From: Pseudomonas sp. MM213
GTDB taxonomy: Bacteria; Pseudomonadota; Gammaproteobacteria; Pseudomonadales; Pseudomonadaceae
Length of the DNA: 64,000 nt
Assembly (NCBI RefSeq): GCF_020423045.1
Contig: NZ_CP081943.1
Span: 6,262,001 to 6,326,000, forward strand
Direction: 5' to 3'
The position numbers and the translations under genes were made by a program. The notes beneath the pieces are model-generated. The model worked only from the letters and a program-made list of their open reading frames with translations. It had not been told where the DNA came from and searched no databases. Below, piece by piece: positions 46,100 through 54,897 of the stretch. Position 1 is the stretch's first letter. Each line of letters begins with the position of its first letter.

Positions 46100-47023
46100 T
46101 CAGGCTTGTTCTGGGGCAGCGAAGGGCGCATCCAGCGGCGCGGTGTCAAAGGTGCGCAGCAGTTCGATGAGGATTTGCGTGGCCGGGCCCAAGGGTTTTT
46201 CCTTGTTTGAATACAGGTAGAAACTCGGGTTCCGGCTACCGCCCTGATCCAACGGTAGCAGCTTGAGCGTCCCTTCCTTCAGTTCGCGTTCGATCATGTG
46301 CCGCGGCAACCAGGCAAATCCCAGGCCGCTGCTGACAAACGTCGCGGCGGTGGCCAGGCTGCCGACGGTCCAGCGCTGTTCGGCGCCGAGCCAGCCGACG
46401 TCGCGTGGCTGTTGACGGCCGGAGTCGCGGATCACCACCTGCATTTGGCCTTCCAGGTCCTGGAAATTCAGCTCACGGTTCAATCGATGCAGGGCGTGCT
46501 CGGGGTGGGCGACGGCGACGAATTCGACGTCGCTCAATTCCGCACCCAGATAGCCGGGAATACTGAACCCGGTGATCGCTAGGTCGGCCACGCCTTCGAG
46601 CAGGACTTCTTCCACGCCCGACAATACTTCTTCGCGCAGACGCACGCGGCAGCCACGGCTTTGCGGCATGAACGCGGTCAAGGCGCGGACGAGGCGGGCG
46701 CTGGGGTAGGCGGCGTCGACCACCAAACGCACTTCCGCTTCCCAGCCTTGTTCCATGTGATGCGCCAGGTCTTCCAGTTGGCTGGCCTGTTTCACCAGTT
46801 GCCGCGAGCGACGCAGCAAGACGCCGCCGGCCTCGGTCAGCACCGCCTTGCGGCCGTCGATGCGCAGCAATGGCACGCCGAGTTGATCCTGCATGCGCGC
46901 CACGGTGTAGCTGACCGACGATTGCGAGCGATGCAGCGCTTCGGCGGCCTGGGCGAAACCGCCGTGGTCGACCACGGCCTGTAACGTTCGCCATTGATCA
47001 AGGGTCACGCGGGGCGCTTTCAT
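46100..47023 (-). CDS. LysR-family transcriptional regulator
   Basis: This 307-residue regulator has the N-terminal HTH QWRTLQAVVDHGGFAQAAEALHRSQSSVSYTVARMQDQLG (~9-48) and a LysR effector domain. It is divergent from the small secreted protein at 47073 across only 49 bp, and is followed on its own strand by the α/β hydrolase and ppiA. Which of these it controls cannot be told. Confidence 0.9.
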   Translation of the reverse strand: MKAPRVTLDQWRTLQAVVDHGGFAQAAEALHRSQSSVSYTVARMQDQLGVPLLRIDGRKAVLTEAGGVLLRRSRQLVKQASQLEDLAHHMEQGWEAEVRLVVDAAYPSARLVRALTAFMPQSRGCRVRLREEVLSGVEEVLLEGVADLAITGFSIPGYLGAELSDVEFVAVAHPEHALHRLNRELNFQDLEGQMQVVIRDSGRQQPRDVGWLGAEQRWTVGSLATAATFVSSGLGFAWLPRHMIERELKEGTLKLLPLDQGGSRNPSFYLYSNKEKPLGPATQILIELLRTFDTAPLDAPFAAPEQA

Positions 47024-47072
47024 CTTGAGCTCCTCTTGTCCTAAGCTGGCGGTCCTTATTGGAGACTGCCGA

Positions 47073-47387
47073 ATGAAAAAATTCTGTTGTGTGGTGCTGG
47101 CGATGTTGCCGTTGACTGCGTTTGCCTACCCGATCGACGTACAAAAACAGCTGAACGGCATGGACATCGACTACAACGCGTATGACACGGATACCGACAT
47201 CGCCTCCATACAGGTCAACAACTTCGGCAGCACCGATGCAGTCTGTAAGGTGGTTTTCAATAACGGTCCGGAAGCGCCGCGCACCCGCAATATCGAAGTG
47301 GCGGCCGGCAAGCACAAAAATGCCACTGCCAAGTTCAACCGGACCATCATCAAGATGCGCATCAACCTGACCTGCACCCCGAAATAA
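47073..47387 (+). CDS. small secreted protein, unknown function (104 aa)
   Basis: The start ATG 47073 follows GGAGA. The 104-residue product has a signal peptide (~1-18, FCCVVLAMLPLTAFA) and a β-rich mature part (NNFGSTDAVCKVVFNNGPEAP) with two Cys (~66 and 101) that could form a disulfide. I recall homologues labelled 3-phosphoglycerate kinase in databases. Nothing here resembles that 40-kDa enzyme, so the label would be a mistake. Probably periplasmic. Confidence 0.8.
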   Translation: MKKFCCVVLAMLPLTAFAYPIDVQKQLNGMDIDYNAYDTDTDIASIQVNNFGSTDAVCKVVFNNGPEAPRTRNIEVAAGKHKNATAKFNRTIIKMRINLTCTPK

Positions 47388-47398
47388 CACCAACCCCC

Positions 47399-47522
47399 TT
47401 GTAGGAGCGAGCGATGCGGCGATCCGACTTGCCCGCGAAGGCGATGTACCAGTCGACATCAATGTTGAATGACACGGCCCCTTCGCGGGCAAGTCGGATC
47501 GCCGCACCGCTCGCTCCTACAG
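47399..47522. repeat. REPIN (long GGAGCGAGCGATGCGGCGATCC type)
   Basis: Inverted pair with extended units of about 40 bp (GTAGGAGCGAGCG...CTTGCCCGCGAAGG), immediately after the small secreted protein gene. Confidence 0.9.
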
Positions 47523-47649
47523 GTCATGCTCAGCTTATAAACGAATTTATTGATGGGTTATAGCAGTTATTTGCGCTTTTTCATCGATATGACTCTGTTT
47601 AACCTTCACTCCATCGACTTACAGCATTCTCAGATGGAGGCTACATCCC

Positions 47650-48249
47650 ATGTCCCGCGTTCTGATCATCGAAAGCAGCGCCCGTCAGCAAGACTCGGTT
47701 TCGCGTCAACTGACCCAGACCTTCATCAACCAGTGGAAAACCGCTCACCCGAACGACCAGATCACCGTCCGTGACCTGGCTGTCAATCCGGTGCCGCACC
47801 TGGACATCAACCTGCTGGGCGGCTGGATGAAACCCGCCGAGCAGCGCAACGACATCGAACAGGCTTCCCTGGAGCGCTCCAATCAGTTGACCGATGAATT
47901 GCTGGCCGCCGACGTATTGGTCATGGCCGCACCGATGTACAACTTCGCGATCCCCAGCACGCTGAAAGCCTGGCTCGACCACGTGCTGCGAGCCGGTGTG
48001 ACCTTCAAATACACCGACACCGGCCCGCAAGGCCTGCTCAGCGGCAAACGCGCTTACGTGCTGACCGCTCGCGGCGGGATCTACGCCGGTAGCACCGCGG
48101 ATCATCAGGAACCGTACCTGCGTCAGGTCATGGGTTTCATCGGAATCCACGATGTGACCTTCATCCACGCCGAAGGTATGAACCTGGGCGGTGACTTCCA
48201 GGAGAAGGGCCTGAACCAGGCCAACGCCAAGCTTTCCCAAGTGGCTTGA
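47650..48249 (+). CDS. azoR: FMN-dependent NADH-azoreductase
   Basis: This 199-residue flavodoxin-fold reductase has the N-terminal phosphate loop SSARQQDSVSRQL and the FMN-binding APMYNFAIPSTLKAWLDHVLRAGVTFKYT, then TARGGIYAG. It reduces azo bonds and quinones in the cytoplasm. GGAGG precedes the ATG. Several AzoR paralogues are usual in Pseudomonas, and the number of this one is not assignable. Terminator at 48352. Confidence 0.92.
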   Translation: MSRVLIIESSARQQDSVSRQLTQTFINQWKTAHPNDQITVRDLAVNPVPHLDINLLGGWMKPAEQRNDIEQASLERSNQLTDELLAADVLVMAAPMYNFAIPSTLKAWLDHVLRAGVTFKYTDTGPQGLLSGKRAYVLTARGGIYAGSTADHQEPYLRQVMGFIGIHDVTFIHAEGMNLGGDFQEKGLNQANAKLSQVA

Positions 48250-48351
48250 GGCTTTAATCGCCAGATAATCGCTGGATGGTCTAGTGACCTGGCGCAACCC
48301 TTCAAGCCTGTACGCGCATCGACCTCCCTTTGCACTTGTTGCTCCTGAGTG

Positions 48352-48398
48352 CTGTAGCCCGATTGAACGCTTTAGCGAGATCGGGCTTTTTTTTGCCT
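48352..48398 (+). terminator. intrinsic terminator after azoR
   Basis: AGCCCGAT...ATCGGGCT with an inner loop of about 20 nt is followed by eight T. It lies ~100 bp after azoR. Confidence 0.85.
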
Positions 48399-48422
48399 GC
48401 GATTTGGTGGTTTGCCACAAAC

Positions 48423-48518
48423 CTGTAGGAGCGAAGCTTGCTCGCGAAGACGGTGTCACAGTCAACAGAGATAGCGGCTGACACACCGTCTTCGCGAGCA
48501 AGCTTCGCTCCTACAGGG
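48423..48518. repeat. REPIN (GGAGCGAAGCTTGCTCGCGAAG type)
   Basis: Near-perfect inverted pair between azoR and the DMT gene. The loop contains GTCACAGTCAAC. Confidence 0.9.
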
Positions 48519-48583
48519 GCCTGCGTGTCTCGCGATCGTCGGCAAAACCCGCTATCGTCGCCGCCATTCAAAACGAGGCGAGC

Positions 48584-49450
48584 ATGGGCTATCTACTTTT
48601 TGTCACGCTGATCCAGGCGTTTTCCTTCAGTCTGATCGGCGAATACCTGGCCGGTCATGTCGACAGTTACTTCGCGGTGCTGGTGCGCGTGCTGCTGGCG
48701 GGGCTGGTGTTTATTCCGTTGACGCGCTGGCGCTCGGTGGAGCCTGCGTTCATGCGCGGCATGCTGCTGATCGGTGCGTTGCAGTTCGGCGTGACTTACG
48801 TCTGCCTGTACCTGAGCTTCCGGGTGCTGACGGTGCCGGAAGTGTTGCTGTTCACCATCCTCACACCGCTGCATGTGACGCTGATCGAAGACGCGCTGAA
48901 CCGACGCTTCAATCCTTGGGCCTTGGTCGCGGCGCTGGTGGCGGTGCTCGGCGCGGCGGTGATTCGCTACGACCGGATCAACCCGGATTTCTTCATGGGG
49001 TTCCTGCTGCTGCAACTGGCCAACTTCACCTACGCCGCCGGGCAGGTGCTTTATAAGCATCTGGTGGCGCGTCATCCAAGCGATCTGCCGCATTACCGGC
49101 GCTTCGGTTATTTCTATCTCGGCGCATTGGCGGTGGCGTTACCGGCGTTTCTGTTGTTCGGTAAACAGAACTTCCTGCCCGAAGCACCGCTGCAATGGGG
49201 CGTGCTGGTGTTCCTCGGCCTGGTCTCGACCGCGCTGGGGTTGTACTGGTGGAACAAGGGCGCGTGCCTGGTGAATGGCGGGACGCTGGCGGTGATGAAC
49301 AACCTGCATGTGCCGGTGGGGTTGCTGATCAATCTGCTGATCTGGAATCAGCATGAAGAGCTGGGGCGGTTGTTCTTTGGCGGGTCGGTGATTTTGATGG
49401 CGGTGTGGATCAGCAGACTGGGTGTACGAAAGTCGTTGGCAATCACCTGA
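48584..49450 (+). CDS. DMT-superfamily (EamA) transporter
   Basis: This 288-residue, ten-helix protein has FSFSLIGEYLAGHVDSYFAVLVRVLLAG in the first half and VFLGLVSTALGLYWWNKGACLVNGGTLAVMNN in the second. It resembles the carboxylate/amino acid/amine subgroup. GAGGCGAGC precedes the ATG. It is a probable exporter with unknown substrate. Confidence 0.85.
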   Translation: MGYLLFVTLIQAFSFSLIGEYLAGHVDSYFAVLVRVLLAGLVFIPLTRWRSVEPAFMRGMLLIGALQFGVTYVCLYLSFRVLTVPEVLLFTILTPLHVTLIEDALNRRFNPWALVAALVAVLGAAVIRYDRINPDFFMGFLLLQLANFTYAAGQVLYKHLVARHPSDLPHYRRFGYFYLGALAVALPAFLLFGKQNFLPEAPLQWGVLVFLGLVSTALGLYWWNKGACLVNGGTLAVMNNLHVPVGLLINLLIWNQHEELGRLFFGGSVILMAVWISRLGVRKSLAIT

Positions 49451-49452
49451 CT

Positions 49453-49546
49453 CCTGTAGGAGCCGGCTTGCTGGCGATCGCGGTGTGACAGGCAACAGGT
49501 ATGTTGACTGACACTCCGCCTTCGCGGGCAAGCCTCGCTCCTACAA
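49453..49546. repeat. hybrid REPIN: two different REP classes paired
   Basis: The left unit is the GGAGCCGGCTTGCTGGCGAT class, while the right unit is the CTTCGCGGGCAAGCCTCGCTCC class. The two arms pair only in part. Confidence 0.8.
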
Positions 49547-49554
49547 GGGATGTG

Positions 49555-50442
49555 TTATTTCTCTGCCAGTTGCGCCACCAGAAACTCGATGAACGTCCGG
49601 GTCTTCTGCGGTACCCGGCGTGCCGATGGATAGACCGCGTTAATCGTGATCGCAGGCGCCTGCCATTCACACATCACCGGTACCAACCGGCCAGCCGCCA
49701 GCGCATCCTCGACAATGAAATTGGGCAACAGCGCGATGCCCATGCCGGCCTCGGCAGCCTGGGCGAGCAAGTCGCCATTGTTGGCGTGCAGCGGGCCCGT
49801 GACGTTGACCCGTTGGGTTTCCTTGCCGTTGCACAGCTGCAAACTCACGCCACTTTGCAAATACCCGTAGTTCAAACATTGATGGGCGCGCAGATCCTGT
49901 GGCGTCTGCGGAGTGCCTGCGCGTTCGAGATACGCAGGTGAGGCGACCATGATTCGCGGGGCGGGCGCCAGTTGCCGGGCAATCATCGTCGAGTCCGGCA
50001 TGCTGGCGATGCGGATGGTCACGTCGAAACCACCGCGAACCGGGTCAACCTGCTGATCGCTGAGCACCAGTTGCAGCTCTATGTTCGGGTGTTGTTCATG
50101 AAACAGCGGAATCAGCGGCCCCAGCCGGCGCAACCCGAAGGACATCGGCGCATTGACCCGCAGCACCCCGCGTAACTCGCCGATGCCGTTACGGGCACGC
50201 TGTTCGGCCTCGTCCAGCGAGGCCAGCACTTCCCGCGCCGCGTCGAAATACTCCGCGCCAGCCTCGGTCAGGTGCAGGCTGCGCGTGGTGCGCTGCAGCA
50301 GTTGCACACCGATGGCTTCCTCCAGCGCCTGAATCTGTTTGCTGACTTTTGATCGCGGCACATCCATTGCCCGTGCAGCGGCGGCGAAGCCGTTCTCGCC
50401 GACCGTGACGACGAACGCGCGCATGCATTCGATGCGATCCAT
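49555..50442 (-). CDS. LysR-family transcriptional regulator
   Basis: From ATG 50442 the protein has 295 residues; the same frame runs on upstream into the neighbouring gene, but that is shadow. The HTH is MRAFVVTVGENGFAAAARAMDVPRSKVSKQIQALEEA (~7-43) and the effector domain has GLRRLGPLIPLFHEQHP and GGFDVTIRI, as in the AaeR/DmlR-like group. It is divergent from the isochorismatase-family gene and probably regulates it. Confidence 0.9.
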   Translation of the reverse strand: MDRIECMRAFVVTVGENGFAAAARAMDVPRSKVSKQIQALEEAIGVQLLQRTTRSLHLTEAGAEYFDAAREVLASLDEAEQRARNGIGELRGVLRVNAPMSFGLRRLGPLIPLFHEQHPNIELQLVLSDQQVDPVRGGFDVTIRIASMPDSTMIARQLAPAPRIMVASPAYLERAGTPQTPQDLRAHQCLNYGYLQSGVSLQLCNGKETQRVNVTGPLHANNGDLLAQAAEAGMGIALLPNFIVEDALAAGRLVPVMCEWQAPAITINAVYPSARRVPQKTRTFIEFLVAQLAEK

Positions 50443-50457
50443 GATTGTCCCTATTTT

Positions 50458-50472
50458 AGAATCAATGATTCT
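50458..50472. promoter_or_regulatory. candidate LysR operator between lysR and the YcaC-like gene
   Basis: AGAATCAATGATTCT is a perfect 5-bp-arm dyad 16 bp upstream of the lysR start, in the 159-bp divergent promoter region. AATTGTCCCT-like repeats flank it on both sides. Confidence 0.4.
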
Positions 50473-50601
50473 CGATTTTAGGTAATTGTCCCTTTCCTTG
50501 CTAGCCCCTAAAGTGACATCCAAGCCGACGACAAAGCCTCTGGAAGCCACGTCGACTAACCCATTACTGATTTGAACTATCGACATCAAAAGGAACGCGC
50601 C

Positions 50602-51246
50602 ATGTCTATTCGTGAACTGCTCAACCCAACCAACTCCGCTCTGATCCTGATTGACCACCAGCCGCAAATGGCTTTCGGCGTGCAGTCGATCGACCGTCAG
50701 ACCCTGAAGAACAACACCGTCGGCCTGGCCAAGGCCGCCAAGATCTTCAACGTGCCGACGATCTACACCTCGGTGGAAACCGAAAGTTTCAGCGGCTTCA
50801 TCTGGCCGGAGTTGCTGGCTGTTCACCCAGAGCAGAAGCCGATCGAGCGCACCTCGATGAACTCCTGGGAAGACAAGGCGCTGGTTGACGCGGTGAAAGC
50901 CACCGGCCGCAAGAAGCTGATCATCGCTGCGCTCTGGACTGAAGTCTGCCTGACCTTCCCGGCGCTGGAAGCCCTGGCTGAAGGCTACGAGGTGTACATC
51001 GTGACCGACGCGTCTGGCGGCACAACCAAAGAAGCTCACGACATGTCGGTGCAGCGGATGATTCAGGCAGGCGCGGTGCCGGTCACTTGGCAACAAGTGC
51101 TGCTGGAATACCAGCGTGACTGGGCACACAAAGACACTTACGAGGCGGTAATGGAACTGGTGCTGGAACACAGCGGCGCGTATGGCATGGGTGTGGATTA
51201 CGCCTACACCATGGTGCACAAGGCGCCGCAGCGTCAGGTCAAATAA
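50602..51246 (+). CDS. YcaC-like isochorismatase-superfamily hydrolase
   Basis: This 214-residue cysteine hydrolase starts at ATG 50602 after AAGGA. It has Asp18 in LILIDHQ, nucleophile Cys116 in LWTEVCLTFPALEAL, and the following TDASGGTTKEAHD, all as in E. coli YcaC. The substrate of this family is not known. It is divergent from a LysR gene, an arrangement that usually means inducible expression. Confidence 0.87.
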   Translation: MSIRELLNPTNSALILIDHQPQMAFGVQSIDRQTLKNNTVGLAKAAKIFNVPTIYTSVETESFSGFIWPELLAVHPEQKPIERTSMNSWEDKALVDAVKATGRKKLIIAALWTEVCLTFPALEALAEGYEVYIVTDASGGTTKEAHDMSVQRMIQAGAVPVTWQQVLLEYQRDWAHKDTYEAVMELVLEHSGAYGMGVDYAYTMVHKAPQRQVK

Positions 51247-51274
51247 CACCGGTGTTGCTAAATCAACTCTGCAA

Positions 51275-51370
51275 CCTGTAGGAGCGAGGCTTGCCCGCGA
51301 AGGCGGTGCGTCTATCGACATTAATGTTGACTGACACACCGCCTTCGCGGGCAAGCCTCGCTCCTACAAG
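51275..51370. repeat. REPIN (GGAGCGAGGCTTGCCCGCGAAGG type)
   Basis: Near-perfect inverted pair between the convergent YcaC-like and mechanosensitive channel genes. Confidence 0.9.
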
Positions 51371-51380
51371 GGTTTGGGGG

Positions 51381-52679
51381 TTACATGATGTGTTTTTCGG
51401 GTTCGGGGATGTGGCTTGCGCCAAGCATCGCCGGGAGCAACCCGGCCCGCAGATCCCCGCCACTCGGCTGCTGATAAAGGCTCAAGCCAAACTCCGGCAG
51501 CACCGCCAGCAGATAATCGAAAATATCCCCCTGAATCCGCTCGTAATCCGCCCACGCCGTGGTGCGGGTGAAGCAATAGATTTCCAGCGGAATCCCCTGC
51601 GCCGTGGTCTGCATCTGCCGCACCATGCAGGTCATGTTCGGCTGGACCTCCGGATGGCTTTTCAAATACGCCAGCGCGTAGGCGCGGAAGGTGCCGATGT
51701 TGGTCATCCGCCGACGGTTGGCCGACATTGCCGCGACGTTGCCCTGAGCTTCGTTCCAGGCCTTGAGTTCAGCCTGCTTGCGGCTGATGTAGTCGGTCAG
51801 CAGGTGCACCTGGGACAGCTTTTGCTCTTCGTCATCACGGATGAATCGCACGCCGCTGGCGTCGATGAACAGGCTGCGCTTGATCCGTCGTCCACCGGAC
51901 TGCTGCATGCCGCGCCAGTTCTTGAACGACTCGGACATCAGGCGCCAGGTCGGAATCGAAACGATGGTCTTGTCGAAGTTCTGCACCTTGACCGTGTGCA
52001 GCGTGATGTCCACCACATCGCCATCGGCGCCGACTTGCGGCATCTCGATCCAGTCGCCGACCCGCAGCATGTCGTTGCTGGTCAACTGCACGCTGGCGAC
52101 AAACGACAACAACGTGTCCTTGTAGACCAACAGAATCACCGCCGACATGGCGCCCAGACCCGACAGCAGCAACAGCGGCGAACGGTCGATCAACGTGGCG
52201 ACGATGATGATCGCGCCAAATACGTACAACACCATTTTCGCCAGTTGCACGTAGCCTTTGATCGAGCGGGTGCGGGCGTGTTCGGTGCGGGCGTAGATGT
52301 CCAGTAACGCATTGAGCAGGGCGCTGATCGCCAGCACCAGGAACAGAATGGTGAAGGCCAGTGCGACGTTGCCGAGGAAAATCAGGCTGGTTTTGCTCAA
52401 CTCCGGCACCAGGTGCAGGCCGAACTGGATCACCAGCGACGGCGTCATCTGCGCCAGGCGATGAAACACCTTGTTCTGGCGAAAGTCGTTGACCCAGTGC
52501 AACGCCGGTTGGCGGCCGAGCATTTTGGTCGCGTGCAGGATCAGGTAACGCGCCACTCGTCCGAGGGTCAGCGCCACCACCAGCAACAGAAGCAGCCCGA
52601 GGCCGGAATGCAGGAGCGGATGCTGATCGAGAGCACCCCAGATGTCTTGGACGTTGAGCCAGAGCTGTTTGATATCCAT
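51381..52679 (-). CDS. MscS-family mechanosensitive channel (YbdG-like)
   Basis: This 432-residue inner-membrane protein has about five helices (HSGLGLLLLLVVALTLGRVARYL; LIFLGNVALAFTILFLVLAI; VLYVFGAIIIVATL; LLLLSGLGAMSAVILLVYKDTLLSF) and the MscS β-domain (DWIEMPQVGADGDVVDITLHTVKVQNFDKTIVSIPTW). The length and C-terminal part match E. coli YbdG (MscM) rather than the 286-residue MscS. It would protect against hypo-osmotic stress. The start is ATG 52679; upstream in-frame codons lie in the promoter of the divergent helicase. Confidence 0.87.
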   Translation of the reverse strand: MDIKQLWLNVQDIWGALDQHPLLHSGLGLLLLLVVALTLGRVARYLILHATKMLGRQPALHWVNDFRQNKVFHRLAQMTPSLVIQFGLHLVPELSKTSLIFLGNVALAFTILFLVLAISALLNALLDIYARTEHARTRSIKGYVQLAKMVLYVFGAIIIVATLIDRSPLLLLSGLGAMSAVILLVYKDTLLSFVASVQLTSNDMLRVGDWIEMPQVGADGDVVDITLHTVKVQNFDKTIVSIPTWRLMSESFKNWRGMQQSGGRRIKRSLFIDASGVRFIRDDEEQKLSQVHLLTDYISRKQAELKAWNEAQGNVAAMSANRRRMTNIGTFRAYALAYLKSHPEVQPNMTCMVRQMQTTAQGIPLEIYCFTRTTAWADYERIQGDIFDYLLAVLPEFGLSLYQQPSGGDLRAGLLPAMLGASHIPEPEKHIM

Positions 52680-52872
52680 GGGTAAAACCGTTTCTTCTAT
52701 TGTCCGTGTCGGACCGATTAGAGCATTTAAGACGCTTTGCATGACGTTTAAGGACAAAAGAGGCAACAAAAAAGCCACTGTTTACGGTCGATTGCATAAA
52801 GAAACTCGGCCTTCGCGCTCGAAACCGTTACCCTATGCAGCTGTTTTTTTGTATTTCTTCGAGGTAGCACCC

Positions 52873-54219
52873 GTGTTTTCCCAATTCGCCCTGCACGAAC
52901 GCCTGCTCAAAGCCGTGGCCGAGCTTAAATTTGTCGAGCCAACGCCTGTGCAAGCAGCGGCTATTCCGCTGGCGCTCCAAGGGCGTGACCTGCGGGTGAC
53001 AGCGCAAACCGGTAGCGGCAAAACCGCTGCTTTCGTTTTGCCGATCCTCAACCGTCTGATCGGCCCGGCGAAAATCCGCGTCAGCATCAAGACCCTGATC
53101 CTGCTGCCGACCCGCGAGCTGGCCCAGCAGACCATCAAGGAAGTCGAGCGCTTTGCGCAATTCACCTTCATCAAGTCCGGCCTGATCACCGGCGGTGAAG
53201 ACTTCAAGGTCCAGGCCGCCATGCTGCGCAAGGTGCCGGACATCCTGATCGGTACGCCGGGCCGGATGATCGAGCAACTGAACGCCGGCAACCTCGACCT
53301 GAAAGAAGTCGAAGTACTGGTGCTCGACGAAGCCGACCGCATGCTCGACATGGGCTTTGCCGAAGACGTGCAGCGTCTGGTGGACGAGTGCACCAATCGC
53401 CAGCAGACCATGCTGTTCTCCGCCACCACTGGCGGTTCGGGCCTGCGCGAGATGGTTGCCAAGGTTCTGAACAACCCGGAACACCTGCAGCTGAACAACG
53501 TCAGCGACCTGAATGCGACCACTCGTCAGCAGATCATCACCGCTGACCACAACCAGCACAAAGAGCAGATCGTGAACTGGCTGCTGGCCAACGAGACCTA
53601 TCAGAAGGCCATCGTGTTCACCAACACCCGGGCCATGGCCGACCGTATCTACGGCCGCCTGGTGGCGCAGGAATACAAAGCGTTCGTCCTGCACGGTGAC
53701 AAGGACCAGAAAGACCGCAAGCTGGCGATCGATCGCCTGAAGCAAGGCGGCGTGAAAATCCTCGTGGCCACCGACGTTGCCGCTCGCGGCCTGGACGTTG
53801 ACGGCCTGGACCTGGTGATCAACTTCGACATGCCGCGCAGCGGCGACGAATACGTTCACCGCATCGGTCGTACCGGTCGTGCCGGCAACGATGGCCTGGC
53901 CATCTCGCTGATCTGCCACGGCGACTGGAACCTGATGTCGAGCATCGAGCGCTACCTCAAGCAGAGCTTCGAGCGCCGCACCATCAAGGAAGTCAAAGGC
54001 ACCTACGGCGGACCGAAAAAGGTCAAGGCCTCGGGCAAAGCGGTTGGCGTGAAGAAGAAAAAGGTCGACGCCAAGGGCGAGAAGAAGAAAACCGGCGCCA
54101 AGGCACCGACCAAGCGCAAAATCGCCAACCGCCCGAAGACCGACGCCCTGTCGCTGGTCAGCAAGGACGGCATGGCCCCGCTCAAGCGCCGCAAGCCGGA
54201 AGCCCCGGCTGCTGAGTAA
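52873..54219 (+). CDS. DEAD-box RNA helicase with lysine-rich tail
   Basis: This 448-residue helicase uses a GTG start (52873) preceded by GAGGTAG. It has Q-motif EPTPVQAAAI, motif I TAQTGSGKT, motif II LDEADRMLD, motif III SATT, and motif VI YVHRIGRTGRAG. A 75-residue C-terminal tail is rich in Lys (KKKKVDAKGEKKKTG) for RNA binding. It resembles RhlE/SrmB-type helicases of ribosome assembly. The frame is open upstream, but that part overlaps the divergent channel gene. Strong terminator follows. Confidence 0.9.
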   Translation: MFSQFALHERLLKAVAELKFVEPTPVQAAAIPLALQGRDLRVTAQTGSGKTAAFVLPILNRLIGPAKIRVSIKTLILLPTRELAQQTIKEVERFAQFTFIKSGLITGGEDFKVQAAMLRKVPDILIGTPGRMIEQLNAGNLDLKEVEVLVLDEADRMLDMGFAEDVQRLVDECTNRQQTMLFSATTGGSGLREMVAKVLNNPEHLQLNNVSDLNATTRQQIITADHNQHKEQIVNWLLANETYQKAIVFTNTRAMADRIYGRLVAQEYKAFVLHGDKDQKDRKLAIDRLKQGGVKILVATDVAARGLDVDGLDLVINFDMPRSGDEYVHRIGRTGRAGNDGLAISLICHGDWNLMSSIERYLKQSFERRTIKEVKGTYGGPKKVKASGKAVGVKKKKVDAKGEKKKTGAKAPTKRKIANRPKTDALSLVSKDGMAPLKRRKPEAPAAE

Positions 54220-54240
54220 AGCGCCGTAGCGATCTCATAA

Positions 54241-54272
54241 AAAAACCGGACAAATGTCCGGTTTTTTTTATA
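54241..54272. terminator. strong intrinsic terminator after the DEAD-box helicase
   Basis: AAAAAAACCGGACA-AATG-TCCGGTTTTTTTTA: 7 bp stem with A- and T-runs on both sides, so usable from either direction. Confidence 0.92.
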
Positions 54273-54282
54273 ACGCGATCCC

Positions 54283-54361
54283 CTGTAGGAGCCGGCTTGC
54301 CGGCGATGCGATCTAACAGATACACCGCGGTGCAGCCATCGCCAGCAAGCTGGCTCCTACA
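54283..54361. repeat. REPIN (GGAGCCGGCTTGCCGGCGAT type)
   Basis: Inverted pair next to the terminator, before the convergent small periplasmic protein gene. Confidence 0.88.
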
Positions 54362-54364
54362 AGG

Positions 54365-54640
54365 TTAGCTCTCAGCTTTTTTATCCGCTGTTTCCAACTC
54401 CTTCATGCGCTGATCGATCAACTGGCACTTGTCCGGCAGATCCGCGCTGGCCGTGCCCAAATCCATTTTCTGTAACTCGTCGTTGATCTCCTTGGCCTTC
54501 TTCGGATTCTGCTCGGTGAGTTTGGCCACTTCCTTGGCCAGTTGTTCGCGTTTGGTGGTGGCTTCCTCGGGTGTGCAGGCCCAAACGGGCAGGGCGCACG
54601 CGAGGGTGGCGGCGAGGGTGAGTTTAAGCAGGGTTTTCAT
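54365..54640 (-). CDS. small periplasmic protein with helical charged body (91 aa)
   Basis: The product has a signal peptide (~1-21, LKLTLAATLACALPVWA) and a highly charged helical mature part (TKREQLAKEVAKLTEQNPKKAKEINDEL). Cys22 follows the peptide, but the -3 to -1 residues (VWA) do not make a good lipobox, so plain secretion is likelier. A second Cys near residue 72 could pair with it. Unknown function. Confidence 0.75.
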   Translation of the reverse strand: MKTLLKLTLAATLACALPVWACTPEEATTKREQLAKEVAKLTEQNPKKAKEINDELQKMDLGTASADLPDKCQLIDQRMKELETADKKAES

Positions 54641-54799
54641 ATGGCGGGCCTCAGTTCCGGTTAAGGCGGGTTATCCGGTTGAGGGTTGAGATCAGGGGAA
54701 AGTTCAGCGTATCGGCTTCTTTTGTTCGAGTGACAAGCTGAAAGCCAATCGCTGGCGATAGCGGTGTGTCAATTGCATCGGCGTTGATTGTAAGTAAGC

Positions 54800-54890
54800 A
54801 TCGCGAGCAAGCTTGCTCCTACAGGAATTGCGGTGTTCACGGACATTGTGTCCGGCCCTGACCGCTGAGGGAGCAAGCTGGTTCGCGAAG
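54800..54890. repeat. degenerate REP fragments
   Basis: ATCGCGAGCAAGCTTGCTCCTACAGG (54801-54826 in part) and GAGGGAGCAAGCTGGTTCGCGAAGG-like sequence at ~54867-54890 are decayed REP units. The 257-bp gap 54641-54897 otherwise shows no gene. Confidence 0.6.
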
Positions 54891-54897
54891 GTGTGGT

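Noticed and set aside
52642..52872. 77-codon upstream extension of the DEAD-box helicase
   Set aside because: It would overlap the divergent mechanosensitive channel start and has no ribosome site; GTG 52873 has GAGGTAG.
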